Positions 31,851 to 34,624 of a stretch of 34,624 bases of DNA are shown piece by piece; positions within the stretch are counted from its first letter, which is position 1; each line of letters begins with the position of its first letter. The notes under the pieces are model-generated. The model was not told the origin of the DNA. It worked only from the letters and a program-made list of their open reading frames with translations, and searched no databases. The stretch is from Prosthecobacter sp. (GTDB lineage Bacteria; Verrucomicrobiota; Verrucomicrobiia; Verrucomicrobiales; Verrucomicrobiaceae), in contig JAOZVT010001021.1 in NCBI GenBank assembly GCA_025869455.1, positions 1 through 34,624 on the forward strand, written 5' to 3'. The translations under genes were made by a program, and so were the position numbers.

Positions 31851-33392
31851 CTAGATGCCTGGGCCTTCCTGGCTAAAGTCTTTTTCAGGTTTGGATGTTC
31901 CCTTGGAAGGCTCTTCTTTGCCTAGGTTAGGCTTGTTTTTCGGGCAAAGCTCGTTCTTTGGCGATTCCGTCGTTTGAGTCGGAGGCTGCTCCGTTTTTTT
32001 CGTCTCCCCTTGTTCCGACAGCTCTGTTTTTTGTTTAGAAACCTCTTCGGTTCCATCCATAGCGGGTGCCGTGGAGTCAGGCTTGACAGCAGAATTGGCC
32101 GTAGATTTTGGAGCGGTCTTGGGAGCGGTTAGGTCGAACATGTCCTCTGTGTTGGTTACCGACTCGTCTGTTTGGGGAATCATTGGAGCCTTTTCGCCCA
32201 AGAATCTGCCCAGGAGGGTTCCCACCAAGAGGAGAGCGAGAGGAATGGTAGGAGGAGTCCAAATTAACTCGGCCAGAAAGAGGCCAAAACCTGTTATTAA
32301 AGCCCCAAAAATAAGAAACAGGCCGACTTTAAGGGCTGTTTTCTGACGCAATTTCGTCGCCAACCCCAGAGCTAATAAGGCGGCGATTCCCCAAGTGGCC
32401 CACTGTTGAAGTGGAGAAAACGTACGTATTTTTGGCAACGCCAGTAGGTGATTGAGAGCCCGTGCATACAATTCAGCTGGAGCACTTTGATCTTTCGAGG
32501 TCGTGCCGACCACGATGATTCGGGCGTTGTTTAGGCGGTCTTGGTCACTCTCCGTCATGGCATCTGCGAGACCTCCCATCATCAAATTCAGCGCGTTTAA
32601 CGTGGGCACTTTGTCTTCGTCTTGGACGATGTACTCTCCCGTGGGTTCCAAGGGGATGTAAATCCCCCCTTGCAGATAAGCCCCCGCATCTAGGCCAAGT
32701 CGTAATCGCTGCCCAGCGGCATAAGAGCTCAGGCTGTAACGCGCCAGAGTTTGCGCCAAGACCGTGGGGATAAGAGAATCCCGAGCATTGACAGCATACG
32801 GAAGTCTCCAGTGACCCTGAACTTTTCTCAGGCAGAACGGCCCGAGTTCACTGGAGCCACGCACCACCGTATCAGGTGCCGTGACCAAGGCCGCGAGTTT
32901 GGGAACAGAAGCCAACCCACCATCCACCAGCTGAAAGCGTGGCAGGACGGATTCTAAATCTGCCAAGAAAGCAGGTGCCGTATAGCTAGCATCAGCCAAT
33001 TCAGCTTCAATGCCTAGCACCACACTGGGAAAGGGAAGCAGAGCTTCTGAAACAGAGGCGCCAAACTCAGGGGTCGGATGCCCCCAGTTCAACGGATTGG
33101 TGATGACCACCACACTCGGATGATACTGGTGCAGATTTTTGAGCAAGGACTGCCAATCCAGCGGAGGCGGCGGCCAACTCGCGTATTCATCTCGCTCATC
33201 CTCCCTCATCTCGATCAAAACGACCTCGCCAGGAGTCACCGTCTTTTCAAATTTCCAGCGCGCATTTTCCACTAGGAAATCCAGAACCGCGTCATCCACC
33301 TTCTGAAAGCTGCCTGCTTTCTGTTCACCCATCAGAAACCAGACCGTTCCGGCTAGGCAGAGGAGGGAGAAAATGAGGCGCATTACCGGCAT
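31851..33392 (-). CDS. CHASE2-like membrane protein with long disordered tail
   Basis: The 513-residue protein has a membrane helix or uncleaved signal (5-22) and an extracytoplasmic region (about 25-325). The latter matches the CHASE2 sensory domain in pattern: V-V-L-I-E-M-R-E-D-E, later A-R-I-I-V-V-G-T-T-S-K-D-Q. Three membrane helices (about 331-347, 354-376, 380-397) follow, which is also typical of CHASE2 proteins. The remaining 115 residues are rich in Pro, Thr, Ser, Lys and Glu and look disordered. CHASE2 is usually followed by adenylate cyclase, kinase or GGDEF domains. None is present here, so signalling, if any, must go through a partner protein. Confidence 0.8.
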   Translation of the reverse strand: MPVMRLIFSLLCLAGTVWFLMGEQKAGSFQKVDDAVLDFLVENARWKFEKTVTPGEVVLIEMREDERDEYASWPPPPLDWQSLLKNLHQYHPSVVVITNPLNWGHPTPEFGASVSEALLPFPSVVLGIEAELADASYTAPAFLADLESVLPRFQLVDGGLASVPKLAALVTAPDTVVRGSSELGPFCLRKVQGHWRLPYAVNARDSLIPTVLAQTLARYSLSSYAAGQRLRLGLDAGAYLQGGIYIPLEPTGEYIVQDEDKVPTLNALNLMMGGLADAMTESDQDRLNNARIIVVGTTSKDQSAPAELYARALNHLLALPKIRTFSPLQQWATWGIAALLALGLATKLRQKTALKVGLFLIFGALITGFGLFLAELIWTPPTIPLALLLVGTLLGRFLGEKAPMIPQTDESVTNTEDMFDLTAPKTAPKSTANSAVKPDSTAPAMDGTEEVSKQKTELSEQGETKKTEQPPTQTTESPKNELCPKNKPNLGKEEPSKGTSKPEKDFSQEGPGI

Positions 33393-33540
33393 GGTTCACA
33401 GTGAACTAGGCTGAGCGGCCTGCCAAGTACTGGCCAACCGCAAAACCACAGATTGAGCCGTCTGGAAACGAAATGCTATCTCATTCAACCTGCACTTGCA
33501 CTCAATCTGATCCGTGCCAGACTGCGTGTCCCATATTCAC

Positions 33541-33614
33541 TACCCCTTAGTGTAATGGTAACATAACAGATTCTGACTCTGTTGTTCAAGGTTCGAGTCC
33601 TTGAGGGGTAGCCA
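33541..33614 (+). tRNA. tRNA-Gln (anticodon CTG)
   Basis: The cloverleaf is complete. The acceptor stem TACCCCT pairs with AGGGGTA (33604-33610), followed by discriminator G33611 and an encoded CCA (33612-33614). The anticodon stem ACAGA/TCTGT encloses the loop TTCTGAC, giving anticodon CTG (Gln, codon CAG). The T arm is CAAGG-TTCGAGT-CCTTG. The D arm contains the expected TAATGGTAA. It is a functional-looking gene on the plus strand. No second copy of its 3' end is visible in the window. Confidence 0.95.
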
Positions 33615-33620
33615 CTTCGG

Positions 33621-33644
33621 GAAGCTTAGTCATCAAAAAGCTTC
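33621..33644. repeat. Inverted repeat after the tRNA gene
   Basis: GAAGCTT (33621-33627) and AAGCTTC (33638-33644) are exact reverse complements around a 10-base loop, 7 bp beyond the tRNA CCA end. It may be a weak terminator for the tRNA transcript, but no T-run follows. Confidence 0.4.
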
Positions 33645-33792
33645 AAAATCAAGGGAGCTACTTGAAACGAACGGCCATCTTGTATGTGGTTGCGATCAAA
33701 ATGCGACAGGGCTGCTTTTGGACGGGCTGTATGATTTGCACTCTGGACTGGCTCTGGTCAGGCCGAGCTTATGGGTTAATTTGAGGTGTCCT

Positions 33793-34416
33793 ATGTGCAA
33801 TCGTTACCATTTCTCAGGCCGTGAGGTCAGACGTCTTGTTGAGCGCATGAGGCTGCGCCCTGTGACGAAGAAGGCCACTGATGTTTGGCCGACCAAACCT
33901 GCGCCCGTCGTTTTGCATCGTCAAGACTATGGAGCCTGTTTTGAGCTGATGAAATGGGGACTGCAACCAGATTGGCAAAAGCAGCTTTTGTTGTTTGCCA
34001 GGGCGGAGACCGTGCATTCAAAAATGACCTTTCGCCAAGCTTATCGGCAGCGGCGGTGTCTGGTGGCGGCCACGACATTCTGGGAAGGCGCGTGCTTTGG
34101 CCGTGGTGATGGTGAGCCTTTGGTTTTCGGCGGTGTGTGGGATTCGTGGATGGATGCCCAGGGCCATCAGAGTGAGGGCTTTGTCATGCTGAGCACCCCA
34201 GCAACCAATGCCGTCATGCCGTACAATGAACGGCAACCGCTGGTTTTGCCTGAGGAGGCCTGGACAGCTTGGATCGACCCGAAAAGTGAGCCTGCGATAT
34301 TGCAGCCTCTGCTGAGAACTTGGGAAGACTTGGTGCAGACGGCCCCGGAGCCGCCGAAGAAGGAAAGGCCGGTGATCAAACCAACCTCGACAGAGCAGTT
34401 GGAGTTGAAATGGTAG
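33793..34416 (+). CDS. SRAP (YedK/HMCES)-like protein with altered active-site residues
   Basis: The start is set at the ATG at 33793 because the SRAP family uses the Cys directly after the initiator Met. Here the protein starts M-C-N-R-Y and is preceded by GAGGTG five bases upstream. The 207-residue length fits. The family's W-G-L (55-57), A-R-A-E-T (69-73), the Glu in T-F-W-E-G (E98) and the R-Q-P-L-V-L segment are present. SRAP proteins crosslink through Cys2 to abasic sites in single-stranded DNA. Aligned by eye with E. coli YedK, the Asn before A-R-x-E-T is replaced by F68, and the His of I-H-x-R-x-P is replaced by N145 in Y-N-E-R-Q-P. The upstream part of this frame from 33601 overlaps tRNA sequence and is not coding. 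Confidence 0.82.
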   Translation: MCNRYHFSGREVRRLVERMRLRPVTKKATDVWPTKPAPVVLHRQDYGACFELMKWGLQPDWQKQLLLFARAETVHSKMTFRQAYRQRRCLVAATTFWEGACFGRGDGEPLVFGGVWDSWMDAQGHQSEGFVMLSTPATNAVMPYNERQPLVLPEEAWTAWIDPKSEPAILQPLLRTWEDLVQTAPEPPKKERPVIKPTSTEQLELKW

Positions 34417-34423
34417 GTCTTCT

Positions 34424-34624
34424 TTACTCCTGCTCCTCATTATCATCTCTGTTGATGAGATTTAGAGCCGATGAGATTTTTGAATAACGGTCCACTGAAG
34501 GCGTGACACGCCTCAGCGCTGAGTAAACAAGGTCGCATGATAGTCCATAGATCGTCGTAGCTGTGTGCCACAATTTAACCATCCCAATTAACCACAACGG
34601 TTGCCCCTCCTCATGCATTTCTCG
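34424..34624 (-). CDS. Possible 3' end of a small unknown protein (runs off the window)
   Basis: The minus-strand frame is open from the window edge to a stop at 34424. It reads ...M-V-K-L-W-H-T-A-T-T-I-Y-G-L and a helix-like, Arg-rich stretch ending D-D-N-E-E-Q-E. It is convergent with the SRAP gene, whose stop is 8 bp away. No family is recognised. It could be spurious, since the frame is short and cut by the edge. Confidence 0.35.
   Translation of the reverse strand, partial: REMHEEGQPLWLIGMVKLWHTATTIYGLSCDLVYSALRRVTPSVDRYSKISSALNLINRDDNEEQE

Noticed and set aside
33541..33650. tRNA-Gln as an integration (att) site of a mobile element
   Set aside because: No direct repeat of the tRNA 3' end, no integrase gene and no change of gene content were seen in the window.
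1..34624. CRISPR array or insertion sequence
   Set aside because: No spaced 24-40 bp repeats, no cas genes, no transposase and no terminal inverted repeats with target duplications were found by eye.

Overview
The window looks like chromosomal DNA of a verrucomicrobial bacterium (PVC superphylum, probably a Prosthecobacter- or Verrucomicrobium-like aquatic or soil heterotroph). This is an inference from gene content: a giant DUF1549/DUF1553 protein with planctomycete-type cytochrome motifs and WD40 repeats, two formylglycine-type sulfatases, and small coiled-coil envelope proteins. A Gram-negative envelope is shown by a TonB-dependent receptor and signal peptides. There is no rRNA, no CRISPR array and no recognisable transposon; one tRNA gene (Gln, CTG) is present.

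Layout. (1) 1-1365: 5' part of a secreted CAP/SCP-domain protein. (2) 1461-5972, all on the minus strand: a metal-homeostasis cluster transcribed as ArsR-type regulator, ModE-type regulator, TonB-dependent receptor, secreted SUOX-fold (molybdopterin-oxidoreductase-like) protein, then a CobW/COG0523 GTPase. A perfect 11-bp inverted repeat with Mo-box geometry lies between the ModE-type gene and the receptor, which points to molybdate- or tungstate-linked outer-membrane uptake. (3) 6037-7432: DUF2062 membrane protein and UppP. (4) 7615-8496: two small coiled-coil envelope proteins. (5) 8508-15112: a translationally coupled sulfatase and 1705-residue DUF1549/DUF1553 protein, preceded by a 530-bp spacer holding an 11-bp tandem repeat. 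(6) 15643-21146: a JetA-JetB-JetC operon (SMC-like complex of the Wadjet/MksBEF type) with no JetD nuclease beside it, followed by a 101-residue orphan. (7) 21621-25362: YicC ribonuclease, then an MFS transporter plus sulfatase pair. (8) 25657-33392: RND/MMPL exporter, CvfB-like RNA-binding protein, M29 aminopeptidase, beta-CASP metallo-beta-lactamase nuclease and a CHASE2 membrane protein. (9) 33541-34416: tRNA-Gln and an unusual SRAP/YedK-like protein.

The most notable items are the nuclease-less JetABC operon, the ModE/TonB receptor/SUOX-fold metal locus with its palindrome, and the SRAP protein whose predicted active site departs from the E. coli YedK pattern. All family assignments come from reading motifs by eye; no database search was run.
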